Positions 9,001 through 18,000 of a DNA stretch of 64,000 bases are shown here, piece after piece. Location: positions 124,001-188,000 of the forward strand of contig VLTN01000037.1 of NCBI GenBank assembly GCA_008330645.1, written 5' to 3'. The stretch's first letter is position 1. The number at the start of each line of letters is the position of its first letter. This DNA is from Cafeteria roenbergensis (lineage: Eukaryota; Sar; Bigyra; Bicosoecida; Cafeteriaceae). The translations under genes were made by a program, and so were the position numbers. The notes beneath the pieces are model-generated. The model made no database searches. It was not told where the DNA came from and saw nothing but the letters and a program-made list of their open reading frames with translations.

Positions 9001-11931
9001 GACCGTGCGGCGGCCAGGGCGCGGGCTCGAGACGATTGCCGGGAGAGTGCAGCCCAAAGGCAGCAACGGCTTCAGCGACTTCGCGCAGCGGGCGGCATGG
9101 CCACGGTGGCAGAGGCTTCGAGGGTGGGCCGCATGTCGCTGTTCGAGGCCGAGCCTGGGGTCGTTCACCGGGCACGGGGAGCCCTGGAAGGCGGCGCAAG
9201 CTTCAGTACTTGCGCGGCTGGTGGGCTCGAGGCTGGGCAGGACGGCGCGATCCGCGTGCTCCCCCCTCCAGTGAAAGCCGCCCCTGGCGTCATTGCGGGG
9301 TCGTCGTGCCGAGTCAGGAGCGTGTCCGTCAGTTCCGGGAGTTTCTCAATGCAGCTTGACGTCACCGCTCCGGGACCACTCGCCCTTGGCTGCATGGACG
9401 CCGGCTCCGACGGCACAACCGGTTGTCCGGGACTCGACAAGGGCAGCGTGTCCCTTCTCTGGCTGCCTGGCCGGGGGTGGCACGTCCTTGAAGATGGCCA
9501 GCTCCGCGAGCTGGGCGAACCCGATGGCGTCGAGGCAGGCACCTCGCACCCGAGCGTCGTCGCAGGCAGCTCCTGTCTCATGACCATATGTGCAGGCGGC
9601 AAGAGTCGCATGCGACTGCAAATGTGGCACCCCCTTGCGAGCCAACCGTGGACTGTGGACATCCCGCTGGGTCGCGGCGCAAGCGAAGCCCGGCCGCCGG
9701 GCAGAGTCCGATCGTGGCTGCCGTGCGTTTGGCTTGGCTGCGGCGACGAGTGCTCTGCTGGCTTGGTGAATCTCGGCGACCGCCCGAGCTTGCTGTCCCC
9801 GCCAGGAGGTGCTGTGTGGCTTCGTAGCGTGGTACTTGACATGGTTTCGGACACAGTACGTGCGCGCGCTGGCGGGCAGGCTGGCAAGCTGGTGGCCTCT
9901 TCCGGCGACGCCGACATCCAGATTATCCCGATGCGGGGGGCACATCGTGTCACCAGCAACGGGGCCCCGTGCCTTGCTGGGCGCGGGCCCGAGGGCACCG
10001 CCTCGCCGCCTGGTCCTCCGATTCGAGGTGGCCCCGCGCCGAGGCTGGGAGAGGGCCCCGTCGGCACGGCCGACGCTGCAGGCCAGCTTCAGGGCGACAA
10101 CAGTCTGGCATACTTGCTGGAAACCACTCGGCGCTCGTTCCCGTCTGTGATCCTGACTGGGGTCGTCTTGACACGAGGCAAGTGGTACTACGAGCTGGAA
10201 GTCATTAAACCGGGCTTGGCGCAGGTCGGCTGGTGCGACGTCAGCTTCGTGGGCTCGTCGGTGGGTGGGCAGGGGGTGGGCGACGACAAGAACTCCATCG
10301 CATTCGACGGGCTCCGGCTCAAGTCGTGGTTTGCAGGGCCTCGAACCTGGGGCGCAAAGTGGAGAGCCGGCGACATCATCGGCTGCGCTGTCGACGTGGA
10401 CCGGGGAACGGTGCTGTTTTCCCTGAACGGGTCTTGGGAGCTCCCGATGGGCATCGCCAGCGAGGCCATGCACTTCGTCGGGGGTGCAGTTCCAGCCGTC
10501 ACGGCTCAGCACTCAATGTCGCAGTTCTTGTGCAAGGCCAACATGGGCGACGACGGGGCCTCCAGCCTCCGCTTCGATCCCCCGGCCGGTTTCCTACCCG
10601 TCGCTGCGGGGAGCGCGATGCTTGGCGTGGCGCAGGGAAGGGAGGGAGCAGAAGCAAGCCTCATGGCCGCTGCGAGGCGCAGATTCCAGCCTCAACCGGC
10701 GGACTCTTCCTCAAGCTCTGCGTCGGATGCGCCCGACCCGCGCTGGGGCGTCAGCCATGGGGGCGCGGATGCAGCGCCTGGCTGGAGGTTGAGAGCCGCG
10801 CACTTGGAGATGATGCTCCGGCGGTGGGGCTGGGAGTGTGCTGACGGCGTGCCGCTTCCTTGCTGCCTCCCGCCGACGAGCGTTGCTGGTGGCCCCACGC
10901 CGCCAAGCACCGCGGTGCCGGCGGCTGCCATGGGCCTCGTCCCGCTGTCTGGGGCTCACGCCTTGCTGCTGCTCGACAAGTCGTCGGCGGAGCCATTCGT
11001 TGCTGGCGCCTTCCATGTTCTAGATGCCTGCAAGCTGGGCGGGCTGGCACCGCCTTCGCCTCTCCACCCTACAAGCGAGGCCAGCGAGGCGGCGAGTCGC
11101 GGAGCCGCTGCATCCCTCAGTACCCGTGCTGAAGACGACGGAGTCGCAGCTCGATGCGATGCATCGCTCGGTACCGCAATGGGCGACGCGCTTCGGGCCC
11201 TCTCCGACACAGAGGTGATGGTCGGCTCTGCGTCGGGCACAGTGACTGCCGGGCTTGTCCCGCTGGGTAACTTTGGCCGCCTGCCAGCACCGGTCACGAG
11301 CCGCTCTTGGCGCATTTCGGTGCGATGCATCTCGCCTGGCCCGACACTCATCGGCTTTTACCTGTCCGAATTCGTCAGCAGAACTCTGGCTGCCTCAACC
11401 ACCGCTCGAGGCTTTATTGGAATCCGGACGATGAGCGACGGTCTCTGGGCTGCAGAACAGGGCCTCGCCAGCCGATCGGAAGCCGAGTCCTGCGGGCTGG
11501 TTGCCCTTGGCCAGGCGGAACTGTCTTCGATCGGGTCGGCTTGTCAGGACTGTGGCTTTCCCAAGTCCGGCCGCCAGTTTGAGTACAGCTCCGCGCTGCA
11601 GGCGGCGCTGAAAGATGTTGATGCTGGCAGCGCGGCGGCCAAAAACGCGCTCAGACTCTGCTGCGCGGTCCCGCCCGCAAGGGCAGTGGAAGGGGCTGCT
11701 TGGCACGCGGGTTGCGTCGCTGAGTGCGCTGTGACAGCGGCACGACTGGAAGATGGCTCCTTCGCATGGTGCCTCGCGGTGACCATCAACGGTCGCGAGG
11801 TCTCCCAACTTCGGTTCGACGGGGGCGTCCCAAGTGGAGTGTCCGGTGGACTCGTCCCTGCAGTCACGCTGCTGCCAACTTCCTTGGTGTCAGTTGTCAG
11901 CTGCGCTGTTGACGACCACGAACTCGCGTGA
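1..11931 (+). CDS. DUF3638/DUF3645 helicase-like giant protein with SPRY domain (5' partial)
   Basis: The frame is open from the first base, so the true start lies upstream; about 3976 residues are visible in one uninterrupted exon ending in TGA. A P-loop-like GGGKSS (3316-3333), a Walker B-like LDECD (about 4174-4188), GFSGTPSDLLP (5581-5613) and a motif VI-like block with TGVDILQAPGARA and RMRQLGAG (about 6070-6200) match the ordered landmarks of the DUF3638 and DUF3645 families, SF2-ATPase-like regions of unknown function. Databases label some relatives ubiquitin thioesterases, but I see no OTU triad. Downstream lie a Glu-Gln repeat (7129-7173), an EF-hand-like helical stretch (about 8320-8440) and a SPRY domain (about 10150-10610; KWYYELEV, then SLNGSWE). 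Short in-frame repeats sit at 1315-1370 and 6355-6415. The substrate is unknown; a cytosolic ATP-dependent scaffold is inference. It is convergent with the next gene. Confidence 0.85.
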   Translation: MLASIERTEQQAAQLALHRGLAPDDEEGLRGVAEHPAILGSQRNLRSMLLDSGGHMVRLVETSVKRFLSSHRRSSCHFKVRYSRPISSATGNNGKLHGVDELRPCVVSGKDAVSAIHVAWDDTPMGWSSKTGMLLMYELATGAIIVDPANRPPATDAPHCLPLGHAPAGMRTPEQRAEGGASSEAACHSDTPVASLRRRVRAIRAGLPLAHASSPLRRSMVLAELLFQQMLLKQAKNMRRPFLFNVYRNWVFFFLAPVVWASRQEILAQERKARQCCNVIGEWWRSLLDKWAGAAAAGRGGTPSSLGGQAAPRPIVSEGPPRREQRSRPPIPRCASKRSRLPDQKALDSALDIASECPLAMFPAVPYAAESSEMDMGWHLSDGAGAAFVEALREATDLVLQTEAWASTVTALPSAYRQPVSVATLAVTPERALVAARAAASSASGGAAASSASGGAPGVATSSGACLPVSVAPAVCEGSALLVGHEPGEWELLAAQARSQGRVLACVTAEDGTTRPAGLCELAAATGAAASPLEAQQAFFQAISTCVAAQEQQARSAQPSRRAGEAADRRRGRAVLAAARASPAHRFCAASDASFGLRLLVPLASVLRSGAVVLQDARSQTRRLAGVAEARAMLGRVGAHPSARAPAAEAELQRVMGALDAAEAGPPVSSGSATPRPGGWAGIVPPGKRARLAAFEPEVEAALEGVSRRPAGAADALRGMGRVAAALEALLESIQREADLAQAASAAAAGFALERVRQTTPACVVAEEGGRRFGLAPSDLKALHEASSPLLAPHPDSGAESGQAEQARLQALRCHGEPPSRPSCASPGQPDWHLATAAEVQATASPCAQVSAAARAMEALTAHLAPRLAISALAGGSQKLDVQQLTQMALSSSGPAELVRANIALAVPPLGWEALLETPTKCTVALAESCFNDQGFTRLAGALLDAHLEGLALSANAAFARRAADAVRAAHSRAQELIRELGDVATSSGGVALSRTAADSLEARHVLLRQACTAAAELLVTSRQHVLPLASRVAAGTACSGAQSEPNSLLEAADAAAADGVLCDPRIVVFEALFGSVLRPRQCELLRSFLRAHAGGTSRVHEAVFGGGKSSVIAPLLAAILADGRHPFVSVMPSQLRPMASAVLRQSFGEMLPMRVSELTFERSSLDTAVAAQPSAPEKKSTSRGQPAWLHSQWSSAGAISLSAFVRGEAMLASSHARVGLDSLVEKATIGVAIPRFAGQLAAVWRRAHGAGLPSGYARPTVGSLAGAGEFDVPSNGGATEPSSEKEVAAGLAATSSLFETVRQATVRGSAVIACPDALKSLLLKYAELLGEAARFDPAALLAGAGVGGADSASCQQERSLQALRSSARVAERVADGLRDTGMLLSRGTLALDECDLLLNSVRSELIFPSGTRERIQLAPLRWELPIALLEPLLDAAEAVRSAMGNVPDPGAAPATPLLRSRSSTAVRQAELVRVVAEGVQSLAVSLTPHFVVLDQAWYRIRLLPQLQQLASTWLLSNEDVRRAVKATSSSGADAWEAAIGVYLSAPCLPAADGDTASRQVPASAASTLQDCGSETERIRWVARALRGRAMQLVNLARQWLWSFLPHCLSKVNRVAYGLVRPPFLPSPGSPAAQRMPLSRRLLAVPFVALNVPSESSEFAMPEVQVGLTFLAYRHEGLRVSDMRRIVTAMRKDMTTEPGSLRERPSRVQFQGWIRQAKRRALAEPLHAAASQQAAAQLPSRGTDAASADALRRAGSSLSRQASTRSALSAASAELDTALERSASSASTARASLDLRPLELVQPRDDLEIASLTSAIGALPQVVRLFLCAHVFPETMRHQPSRLVASGHDLGSDMVFRVRLGFSGTPSDLLPLSMGKCVYEEGTEAMTTRVLCSAEHVTVERVPGALNARRVIQLAARHNPPVHALIDAGATITGLSNMEAAQLLLREGLSHVDACVYLDERDQKMVISRICGAADPTQGPGSSRGKGIVKGSLSKAVRLGRPVPLERAGISPERRFTLYAQRNTTGVDILQAPGARALITVGKDVTVRDFKQAAWRMRQLGAGQRLHVVVSDESNALIEGCFRPADDAATVGDLGGLAAAERRPAAGGKVAANNVAGAAAAADADADAAADADADVAAANTLPRAVDSLAGTPAQAAVLGWLMTNTLRMVSVERMQLSQQQLAHTWRRHALKKLAMSQTPCMTSDSVSAEGPLTRFAQVAQPGPIAAAAATAPVEAALDATQSSPPCADASPFAVDLDLLHAAGMSSASAGVAVSASPPLPPRADSLAHCATSLRDSLAVFEEAVSHDVPSSLPVRSSFAERLSKAMNGHAALLAEAGAAAAAEAASVLSQARAAASATGRADGPAAEDRLGFDSEMVQEQEQEQEQELEQESDSVSAFARDPVGSQPWPVIQLLAPETLVGTAMYPVANLRLPCGVAGGRAGDLRAKELVSGPWPGALLVSENHTRSIARPDAPRVLRDVHCLLEWTITSVCESEDSLLSRWARQRGEPRASQHAFSVILSLSEAEALVQVGPRVQAALRRQAGGPPIVQLLALDSEAARASRISRAHMDEAVAQAFAERRVLRQFRIARCAVTHAGGARMGEFVLVGDVLSILPRLPEMIAAPLPLAPGFSPDMPAVGAAAAIQAARLALSGADNRLETLLFGAAPSATHRLARMQAVARLFDTVATISDAELCAVLARRQHGGAGGGPLYADASEAFTLTAEAARVQRARFFDAAIACRRRDRRKWQGSGVSAAFVFRSVAHYRRFAEPARRLGRTLGELYGALDKAFAAADRLGRGVLSVPNMMRLITTPQRSTSGRHASPAVLAGLVSVHASQADAAESLAPTVAEWFRLAAGSGAEDPDSADSSGRAAAQAAPDMEYAAFSAMFGAPAVGSDRARIADSGSDSGSDGGQSALDDEEDEELTLLAAQGRAGADPAAPAAAGAGGATERAGAPAATPFASVAAHGAVAPRQQFSAITGGGLPGTPSDSSSSVLSRLDRAAARARARDDCRESAAQRQQRLQRLRAAGGMATVAEASRVGRMSLFEAEPGVVHRARGALEGGASFSTCAAGGLEAGQDGAIRVLPPPVKAAPGVIAGSSCRVRSVSVSSGSFSMQLDVTAPGPLALGCMDAGSDGTTGCPGLDKGSVSLLWLPGRGWHVLEDGQLRELGEPDGVEAGTSHPSVVAGSSCLMTICAGGKSRMRLQMWHPLASQPWTVDIPLGRGASEARPPGRVRSWLPCVWLGCGDECSAGLVNLGDRPSLLSPPGGAVWLRSVVLDMVSDTVRARAGGQAGKLVASSGDADIQIIPMRGAHRVTSNGAPCLAGRGPEGTASPPGPPIRGGPAPRLGEGPVGTADAAGQLQGDNSLAYLLETTRRSFPSVILTGVVLTRGKWYYELEVIKPGLAQVGWCDVSFVGSSVGGQGVGDDKNSIAFDGLRLKSWFAGPRTWGAKWRAGDIIGCAVDVDRGTVLFSLNGSWELPMGIASEAMHFVGGAVPAVTAQHSMSQFLCKANMGDDGASSLRFDPPAGFLPVAAGSAMLGVAQGREGAEASLMAAARRRFQPQPADSSSSSASDAPDPRWGVSHGGADAAPGWRLRAAHLEMMLRRWGWECADGVPLPCCLPPTSVAGGPTPPSTAVPAAAMGLVPLSGAHALLLLDKSSAEPFVAGAFHVLDACKLGGLAPPSPLHPTSEASEAASRGAAASLSTRAEDDGVAARCDASLGTAMGDALRALSDTEVMVGSASGTVTAGLVPLGNFGRLPAPVTSRSWRISVRCISPGPTLIGFYLSEFVSRTLAASTTARGFIGIRTMSDGLWAAEQGLASRSEAESCGLVALGQAELSSIGSACQDCGFPKSGRQFEYSSALQAALKDVDAGSAAAKNALRLCCAVPPARAVEGAAWHAGCVAECAVTAARLEDGSFAWCLAVTINGREVSQLRFDGGVPSGVSGGLVPAVTLLPTSLVSVVSCAVDDHELA
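1315..1370 (+). repeat. Tandem 27-bp duplication inside coding sequence
   Basis: Two adjacent near-perfect copies of a 27-bp unit encode the peptide AAASSASGG twice within the N-terminal linker of the DUF3638 protein. It looks like a recent in-frame duplication. Confidence 0.8.
6355..6415 (+). repeat. Hexanucleotide GCTGAC-type repeat
   Basis: Alternating GCTGAC and GCTGCC units encode an Ala-Asp tract in the DUF3638 protein. It lies after the motif VI-like block, probably in a flexible linker. Confidence 0.8.
7129..7173 (+). repeat. Glu-Gln repeat tract
   Basis: CAGGAG-type units encode VQEQEQEQEQELEQE. I recall similar Glu-Gln runs in other DUF3638/DUF3645 giants, so this may be a conserved linker and not just slippage. 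Confidence 0.75.
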
Positions 11932-12083
11932 TGCATGAGCTCGCAAATGTTGCAATTGTTCCGGCAGACTCGAAAGCACTCTTGGCCAGTGATTCCGCGC
12001 GCTCAACGCAGCGCACCAGTCACGCAGCCACTCTCACGCATGCTTCACATCGACTCGCTGGTGCCCATCGCTGCCGGAATGCG
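11932..12083. other. Convergent intergenic spacer
   Basis: This 152-bp gap separates the stop codons of two convergent genes. I see no ORF, repeat or clear polyadenylation motif in it. Confidence 0.6.
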
Positions 12084-15000
12084 CTAGACCGAGGCTCCGG
12101 CAGGCGCGCCAGCCTCTGAGGCCACAGCACGACCCAACGCGGTCGCCGGGGGCGCCTGTACGGGAAGCGTCGCGGCCTGGCCGCAGCAGCACCGCTGCAC
12201 GCTGGGGATGCGCGAAATACCAGGCTCGACGACCTGGTGCAGCCGATAAGGGGAAGTCGTTCTTGCGACCCAGCCGGACCGGAGGGCCGTTGCGAGCAGC
12301 AGAGCAACGACCACCGTCGCGGGCCCGATCCAGCGAAACACTCGCACGACCTGCCAGCGAGTTGCTAGCTGCGTCGCGAGCGAAGCGCCGTTGCCCACAA
12401 CGAGCGAGGCGTCGCTCAGCAGCAGCACTCCGGCGTCATGGAGCGAGGCGGCAAGCTCTTGCTTGGCCGCCGCCAGGGTTTGCGGCGAAACGCCAGATAG
12501 CAGCGGGTCTGAAAGCCCGCCCCCACGAAACAGGGCGCCGCACAGCGGCTGGCCGACTCCTGCCACTGTTGGCCCGGGACACTCGTTCTCGGCAGCGACG
12601 GCCCGCCCAAGCGGGGGGCAGAGCAGGTCCTGGCCGGCCGTCGTTTCCCTACATCCCAGCAGACCGGAGGGCAGCCGCTCATTTGCGGCGCTGCTGAGCG
12701 CCCACCACGCCACCACAGCCAGCTCTCGGTCGCTGACCGAAGCGTTTCGGAATGACGTCACGGGTGCAAGGACGGCGCGGAGCACCATGCGCCCCAATTC
12801 TCCCTCCGGCGAGCGCAGCGTCACAGTGAGGCTGGGCCCCGCAAACGCATCAGACCCAGCGGCCTCATCGAGGAGCCAAGGCAACAGTGTGCAGGCAGGG
12901 TCAGCTGCGCCATCAGCGGTGCGCCCTCGCGTCGCGTTGAATAGCGCCTCCCCTGTGGCCACCGCGCCAAGACCGTACGCTGCCGTCGTTCGCGGGCCCC
13001 GCATGAGGGCTCCGGCCACGGCAGCCAAGATGGCCGCCACCACTCCCGCTAGAGACAGCACGCACACTGGCGAGCAAGCAATGCGTCCACTGAGGCACCC
13101 TGGGGCGTCTAGGTCCTCGATATCCACCGCCAGACCGGCCTCTCTCGCCGCATCAAGTTTTCCGCGGAGCCGCCAGTGGATTTTCAGCTGGCGGATGGAG
13201 ACTGTGGCCAGGAGCAGCGCTTGCAGAGCGCCCAACGCCCCGAACACTGCCGGGCTTGCCCCCACCGCCGCAGCAGCGAGCCCTGGCTCCACAGAGAGGG
13301 CAGGCTGGCGACCGTAGACGGCGGCTGGGCTGGTGCTGGCCCCCCGGCCCCACTCGCAGTCCAGGCCCGTTCCCTCAGGGGTCGCAGCAATTGCCCAAGC
13401 GCAAAGCCCGGCAACTGCCGCAGCGCTCACGGCCGCCCACACGCACGACTCCGCAGCGAGGCGCTGCGACTCGTGGCACTTGGTGCCGCATGCCGAGCAG
13501 AAGGGGATCACACGGGCGCGGTGGGAGTCCTCTTCTTGGAAGCTCGGCTGGTAGTGGCGCTGCGTTGCTGCGGCGACTTGCGCTGCGTGGCCGGCCGCCG
13601 TGAAGCCGTAGTAGGACTCATCCTGACCGGGCTCCTCGGACTCGTCGCTCCTGTCCTCGTGCGGGCGAGCAACCCGCGTGCTCATGCTGGACGCCCAGCC
13701 CGGGGAACCACCGCGACTGAGGGGCAGCAGTGCCGCGCCGCAGCGACACGAATTCGCAGGGCCGGGCAGCACTTGTCCTGCAGAGCTTGCAGCTCTGTTC
13801 GAGGCGCCTGCCCTCCTCCCTCCCCCCTCTGGTCATCCAACGGACGCTCACGCGGGCACACGCTGAACGCATCGGCACCCGCGGGCGCAAGCCTCGCAGA
13901 GAGTGGACCTTGGGCCAGCGACGCTGAGCAGGGCGCTGAGGCCGACGATGGTGATGACGAGGCTGCAAGCCAGGGTGAAGACCAGGATCACCCCGAACAC
14001 GCGAAGGATCTCGATCGTGGTGAGCAAGAGGAAGGCAGAGGCCCCTGCCGTCGTAATGGCGCTGGACACGATGGGCCAGCCCATTCTCTGCATCGCGAAG
14101 GAGGCCCGTGCACCTCGCGGCCCCAGCCTCGCGACGGCCTCCGCCCAATCCGGCAGCCGGCTCCCGGGTTCCTCCCCAGGCTCCAGGCCGGCCCGCTCGT
14201 CCGCCGCCTCCACGAGCCACACGGGAGCGTGGATGTAGCCGTGCGCAAAGTGCAGGGCAGCATCAATTGACAGCCCCACGAGGCACACCACCGCGATTGC
14301 CTCGATGACGCCCAGGGAGCTGCCCGACAGCACAATGAAGGCCAGCAGAGTGACGAGGATGGCCCCGACCGCCACTGCCGTGAACATCGCGAGCGCAATC
14401 GACTGCACAAAGCACAGCGTGGTCAGGAACGCCGCGCCGACGGAAATGGCGCACGCAAGGGCTGTCCCCGTGACAAACTCCTCCTCAACAAACGCCCTGA
14501 GCCAGACGTCCGAGGCCTGCACCGGGTTCGACCCAAGCGTCGAGGGTGCCGTCGCCTTGACGTGCTCGACCACAGCCTGCCACTTCGGGAACTCCTGCTG
14601 CGAGATGACAAAGCCGGCGGACTGCCAGTCGATGGTCGACCGCAGCAGCATTCGCGCCCACACCACCTGGTTGGAGACAGTGGAGACACCAAAAAAGTTC
14701 CGCCCGCCGTGCTGCCTCGCCCACGTCACCAGGAGCTCGGGGAAGCGGGTGCGGTTCGTCACCGGAAACGCAACGCCGGCGGGCCCCGAAGCCGACCCCA
14801 GCCAGTCCCGGAATCGGCGCATCCAGCAGTCGGGCGGGTCCTTGTACAGCACCAGGTCAGGCTGCTCCTCGATCCACTCGCACAGCCGGATCATGTACGC
14901 TTGCGCGGCTGGGTCGGCGAGGTCGAAGGCAGGGTCGAGGATCGGCGACGTCTCGCGCACCGCGTCAGCCTTGACAGCCACCTCCGCTGTACCAGCGCTG

Positions 15001-18000
15001 CTGATGAGCGAAGAGCCCGCAGACTCGGACGGCACGAAGCTCGGATTGGGTTTGCTGCCTGCGACTCCAAGGATGAGCGCGACCATCGAGTACGAGCCTG
15101 CCGACAGAGGATACGGGTCGGCGGCCTTGGTGCTGCAGTCCTGCCCGCCGAACAGCCCGTAGCAGCTGCACGACGCGTTGGCGCCGTCAAGCAGCAGCAG
15201 CCCAGTGGCTGGGTCGACAACAGCCGGCTGGCTTGCCGCGCAGCTGCCCGACCCCGAGCACTCGGCCTCGCCGGAAAGGGGAAGGCTCGGGCACTGCTGC
15301 TCGCACGCCTCGCCGCGAAAGCCGGGAAAGCAATCGCAAGAAATGTTCACGATTGCGCGTGCAGCGAGGTCCAAGGCTGCAGCGCACCTGCCTCGAGACT
15401 GGCCGCTGCACACGCTGGCGGGCGACCCTCCAGGAGGGACGGATACCTGGCAAAGCTCTTCGTCTCCCGGCAGCAGCGCCCTGCCACCTGGCGCAAGGGC
15501 GCCCTCGACGGGAGACGTAGCGGCGATGCTCGGCCGCCCAGTGTCTGCAAGAGCACGTCTGCGCGAGCTTGAAGCCGCCTTGCCGCAGATCAGTGCAAAG
15601 CCAGCGTACGGGTCGGTGGGGTCGACAGTGCCGTCGCTTCGGCGGATCACGACCGGCACGTTTCCAGGCAAGCATTTGCATTCGGGGGGCTGAGGCACGC
15701 CCTGCTGGGATACGATGCTGGTGTCGCACTCGGAGCCTGGGCCGCAGTTCGGGCAGTCGAAAGCGCAAGCCAGCCCGCCGACGCCGTCGTCGCACCTGCA
15801 CCCTGTGCTGGAGGTGTCGCAGCTGCCTCGCGCAGAGCACACACCGAACGCGGCGGGGTCGGCTGGAACATCGGGACCCCTCGCCGTGCCTCCGCAGTAC
15901 GTGGTGCAGTTCTCGTTGAACCAGCCTGTCGCGCAAACGCGGGGCGCGGCAGATGGCGTCGTGGATGGCGTCGGCGTTCCGGTTGGCGTCGAGGACGGAG
16001 TTGGCGACGCTGTGGGCGTCACGGAAGGTGACTGGCTCGGGCTCGGCGACGGTGTAGCGTCGGCCGACTGCGAAGGCTGCGGAGTGGGACTGACTGGCGT
16101 CGCCGTCGGAGAAGGGGTCACGCTGGGAGACGCTGGAGGAACGAGGGAGGACGAAGCAGATGGAGACGGCACAAACGAGCTGGATGCTGACGGCTCCACG
16201 CGCGGGCTGAAGGGGTCGCCACCCCCGCCGCTGTCGGGGGCGTCGCTAGGCGCAGGAGACGCACTGGGGGAGGGCGAAATTCCAGGCGGGCCGATGTTGC
16301 CTGGCATCACCAGTTCGGCCGACTCGGGCGAAAATGGCCCTGGCCCGCCTGGGCCCTCCGCCCGCACGCGAAACTTGAAGCGTCCGCCCGGGAGCTGCTG
16401 CGGGAGGCTGAGTTCGTGCTGCAGGAACGGGTACGGGGCTGGCGACGTGTTGATGCGAGCCCAAGCCTTGGCCTGGGCCAGCGACACCGGTGTGATGGGC
16501 TCACTCGCGGCCGTCAGCAGCGCCGCTGCCGTGTAGTCGTCGAGCGCGCGGGACTGCAGGTTGTAGTCGGCGACTCCGGCTCCAGCTGCCGATGGAGGGT
16601 ACCAGTCGTTGCGGACAAGCTGGGGCGAAAGCGCCACGGGCCTGGGCGCGGAAGCTATGGCTCCCGGGGGCAGCAGCGCAGCCGGCGACACAGAAGGGGA
16701 CGCGGCAGCAGCTCGTTGCGAAGGCGACGTGGACGGAGACGCGCTGACGCTGGGAAGCGAGGAGGGGGACACTGACGCGGCGGGGCTGGCCGTCGGCGGC
16801 AGAGACGAAGTTGACGGCGTCGGGGTCAGGGCTGCAACGGGGATGGACCCCCCGCTGCCCGGCACCCGTGCCTCCCCTGCGTCACACCCAAACACGGAGC
16901 AGCCTTCGCCGTCCCCGGGACCGCTGTTGTCGGCAGGCATCTCCCACGCGCCACCGGAAGAGCCTGAGCTCTCGAGCCGGCAGGAGGTGCAGTCCACAAT
17001 GTAGTCAGAGAGCAAGCGCCGGATGGTCTCCAGATTCGTGTCCGCCACAAGGAGCAGAGGCGGGTTCTGAGCCGGCTGAATCTGGGAGGCATAGTAGCCG
17101 CCTGCCGCCAGCAGGGCCACAAACAGCGTCGCGATGACGAACCGCAGCGCGAAGATCGCCCGGAAGCAGCCCTGGCACGTGGGCGAGTGCCAGCCCGCGC
17201 GCGACGCCTCCCACCCGTGCGACCCGGCCTTGAACGCGGGTCGGCCAGCTGAATCAGTCGGTGCTGGCCGCGAGGTGGCCCAGTCTGTCCCGACTGAGTC
17301 GGCGGCCGTCGCCATCGTGTCGGTACCGTAGCCTGTTCGCATCCTTCGGTCGCGCGCCGCAGCCCTGCTCGGCGGAGGACCACTGTGATCATCAAGGTCA
17401 AGAGGTCCTGGACTCACTGCAGCCGACAGCTCGAGCCCGCTGGCCAGCGGGCTGCCGCCGCTGCCTCTGGACCAAACAGCTCGAAACGGATTCGGGGTGG
17501 AATCGCTCAACTGCTGCACTGGCGGGTCCACTGGCCCTGCTTCGGCGTCCTCGGCGGGAACAAGCGGTGGACGTGTCTGCCGCCCTGCGTTGCCAAGGCA
17601 GTCCGGTCTGCGGCACCCGCCTGAAGAAGACACGCAGGCTCCGCAGCCGCACCTCGCAGCCCATCGCGGCAGGCACAGCCGGAAGTTGGCCTCGTAGAAG
17701 GACAAGGCGGACGCGAAAAACGTGAGGACAAGCACGTAGTTGGCCACAACGAGCGTGCCCGTCCACAGCCCGAAGCCCCGGACCGCAGGAATGCGACTGA
17801 TGGCGTTGGCGTAGAATGACGCCGCGGTTGTCAGGCTGGTCACCAGCATCGCCGCAGACCCCTCGGCCAGCGCAGACGTCAGCGCCGCGTGCCGGTCGTG
17901 GGCCTGGCGGGTGGCCCGCTGCATGCTTGGGGAGTCCATGTTGTCGACAAAGCAGCGACCGCAGCGCCTGCCGCAGCAGCCCGCAACGCTCGCGACGCAA

